Assembly: GCA_945957135.1 (NCBI GenBank)
Contig: CAMFLK010000002.1
Span: forward strand, 1-53,503
From: an uncultured Rhodospirillales bacterium
GTDB taxonomy: Bacteria > Pseudomonadota > Alphaproteobacteria > Acetobacterales > Acetobacteraceae
Reading direction: 5' to 3'
Length of the DNA: 53,503 nucleotides
Shown here one piece after another: positions 52,035-53,503 of the stretch; position 1 is the stretch's first letter; every line of letters starts with the position of its first letter. The notes under the pieces were generated by a model that was given only the letters and a program-made list of their open reading frames with translations, had not been told where the DNA came from and did not search any database. The position numbers and the translations under genes are program-made.

Positions 52035-53387
52035 ATGACGGATGTCACACGCCGCGGCACGTTCGGACTGGGCGCGGGCATGCTCGGCGCGGGCACCATG
52101 GGGGCCGCCGTGTTCGGTGGCGCCCAGCCGGCCCACGCCGCGGTGCCGGTGGTGGACGTGCCCAAGCCCAACCAGCCGATCGAGCAGGGCGCGACGCTGC
52201 GGGTGATCCGCCCCACCAAATTCGTCGATCCCGACGAGACCGTGTGGAACGAGAACACGGCCCGGTTCACGAAGGCGACCGGCGTGCCCGTGCGCGTCGA
52301 TTTCGTGAGCTGGGAGGATATCCGCGCCCAGGTGGCCGTGGCCGCACGTACCGGCGCGGGCCCTGACGTGGTGGTGGGCTGGGCGATCGATCCGCATCTC
52401 TATTCCGACAAGATCATCGATCTCACGGCACTCGCCGACTATCTCGGCAAACGCTATGGCGGCTGGGGCGCCCTCGGGCAGGTCTATGGCAAGAAGCACG
52501 GTACCAACCAGTGGATCGCCCTGCCGGTGGGCCATGGCGGCGGCGCGCTGGTCTATCGCAAGTCCTGGGTCAACGAGGTGGGCTATTCCGAACCGCCCGC
52601 CGATCTGGACAAGTTCCTCGATCTCGCACGCAAGCTGAAGGCGAAGAACCACCCGATCGGCTTCGCGCTCGGCAATTCCGTGGGCGACGGCAACGGCACC
52701 GCGACCTGGCTGCTGTGGGCGCATGGTGGCCGCGCGATCGACGATTCCGGCAAGGTCGCCATCAACAGCAAGGAGACGCTGGCGGCGTTGAAATACGGCG
52801 CCGAGCTCTACAAGACCTTCATTCCCGGCACGTTGTCCTGGCTCGATCCGTCGAACAACAAGGCGTATATCGCCGAGGAAATCTCGATGACGTCGAACGG
52901 CGTCTCGATCTACTTCGTGCTGAAGAACGATCCCAAGACCAAGGCGATCGCCGACGACACCTATCACGTGCGCATCCCGCAGGGCCTGGCGAAATCGCCG
53001 CCGGAAGCGCCGAACACGCTGAACTCGATGATCTTCAAGCACAGCAAGTATCCCAATGCCGGCAAGGAATACCTGCGCTTCATGATGGAGGTGGAGCAGT
53101 ACGATCCCTGGCTGACCCAGTGCCTGGGCTACTGGGCGCATCCGCTGCTGGCCTTCGACAAGAGCGATTGCTGGAATCTCGACCCGAAGATCCTGCCCTA
53201 TCGCGACGCGCAGAAGATGAAGTTCTACGAAGGCTATAGCGGCCCGATCAGCGCCGCGGCGGCGCAGGTCAACGCCGAATACATTCTGGTGCAGATGTTC
53301 GCCGCCGTCGCCTCCGGCCAGTCCACCCCGGAGGACGCGATGAAAGAGGCCGAGCGGCGCATGAAGCGCATCTACAACAAGGCCTGA
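52035..53387 (+). CDS. Family-1 extracellular sugar-binding protein
   Basis: A 450-residue periplasmic receptor with a twin-arginine-like signal (TRRGTFGLGAGMLGAGTMG) ending near AHAAV. Mature sequence TLRVIRPTKFVDPDETVWNE, then PDVVVGWAIDPHLYSDKIID and GGGALVYRKSWVNEVGY fit CUT1 binding proteins for sugars or sugar alcohols. I start at MTDVTRRG, with AGGGAGA upstream. The specific ligand is unknown. Confidence 0.88.
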   Translation: MTDVTRRGTFGLGAGMLGAGTMGAAVFGGAQPAHAAVPVVDVPKPNQPIEQGATLRVIRPTKFVDPDETVWNENTARFTKATGVPVRVDFVSWEDIRAQVAVAARTGAGPDVVVGWAIDPHLYSDKIIDLTALADYLGKRYGGWGALGQVYGKKHGTNQWIALPVGHGGGALVYRKSWVNEVGYSEPPADLDKFLDLARKLKAKNHPIGFALGNSVGDGNGTATWLLWAHGGRAIDDSGKVAINSKETLAALKYGAELYKTFIPGTLSWLDPSNNKAYIAEEISMTSNGVSIYFVLKNDPKTKAIADDTYHVRIPQGLAKSPPEAPNTLNSMIFKHSKYPNAGKEYLRFMMEVEQYDPWLTQCLGYWAHPLLAFDKSDCWNLDPKILPYRDAQKMKFYEGYSGPISAAAAQVNAEYILVQMFAAVASGQSTPEDAMKEAERRMKRIYNKA

Positions 53388-53408
53388 TCCGCCAGAGGGA
53401 AGTGAGGT

Positions 53409-53432
53409 GGGGGCGCCGGCGACGGCGCCCCC
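53409..53432 (+). terminator. 9-bp perfect hairpin after the binding-protein gene
   Basis: GGGGGCGCC at 53409-53417 pairs with GGCGCCCCC at 53424-53432 around GGCGAC. No T-tract follows, and the next gene starts 28 bases later, so it more likely protects the receptor mRNA or limits readthrough than fully terminates. It mirrors the hairpin after the other binding-protein gene at 13928. Confidence 0.6.
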
Positions 53433-53459
53433 ATCGGCGGATACCGCGAAGGGAAGAGC

Positions 53460-53503
53460 ATGGACGCAACGACCTGGGTTGCCACAAAGACGCAGCCCAA
53501 CTG
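53460..53503 (+). CDS. First codons of the next gene, likely an ABC permease, cut by the window edge
   Basis: ATG 53460 has GAAGGGAAGAG upstream and opens a frame of 14 codons (MDATTWVATKTQPN) to the edge. Its place after an ATPase and a binding protein suggests a membrane permease, but the visible residues are only the polar N-terminus. Confidence 0.45.
   Translation, partial: MDATTWVATKTQPN

Overview
The window reads as core chromosome of a high-GC alphaproteobacterium, most likely Rhodospirillales, with an Acetobacteraceae-like member as my best guess. Four markers support this: CtrA, MipZ, a CcrM-type methyltransferase beside rnhB, and an F0 operon with separate b and b' subunits. The assignment rests on gene content and protein motifs only. 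I see no tRNA, rRNA, CRISPR array, insertion sequence or prophage.

Layout. Positions 1-400 hold the N-terminal part of an unrecognised protein and an AT-rich spacer. At 398-3912 lie a PhoR-like kinase, a PBP-activator lipoprotein and rsmI, the last two divergent with overlapping starts. At 3913-6507 is an AT-rich patch with ctrA and fliI divergent; fliI is preceded by a 21-codon ORF and fliJ does not follow. At 6508-10829 are mipZ, two coupled alpha/beta hydrolases, msrQ without msrP, and aat. At 10903-19145 is a GntR regulator divergent from an uptake block: two ABC permeases, a binding protein, AroQ, an AbgT-type carrier, an SLC13/TrkA-C carrier and a class-V PLP enzyme. No ATPase gene is present in that block. 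At 19133-26640 are panE-like, acyl-CoA ligase, rnhB, ccrM with an overlapping conserved unknown, uvrC and folB. At 26644-33616 are a FolM-like SDR, ppdK, glyS, glyQ and a CoA-binding protein.

At 33681-37232 are a DUF2076 protein, a secreted hydrolase, a thioesterase and dnaN. At 37237-42557 on the minus strand is a seven-gene Mrp cation/proton antiporter operon in which nearly every gene overlaps the next. At 42728-46663 are a second SLC13/TrkA-C permease, a class-III aminotransferase and a GST. At 46679-49258 is the F0 operon atpI-B-E-b'-b. At 49436-53503 are another class-III aminotransferase and the start of a CUT1-like ABC operon (ATPase, binding protein, first codons of the next gene).

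How the genes fit together. Three cell-cycle genes (ctrA, mipZ, ccrM) sit within 20 kb. Translational coupling through 1-8 nt overlaps is pervasive, and three very short ORFs (before fliI, between glyQ and glyS, before the second SLC13 gene) seem to use the same device. The window is mostly ordinary housekeeping DNA. The best leads are the tiny coupled ORFs, the AT-rich ctrA/fliI patch, the ATPase-less ABC/AroQ block, the conserved unknown overlapping ccrM, and a TGTGG-box cluster upstream of uvrC. I found nothing I could honestly call a complete new system.
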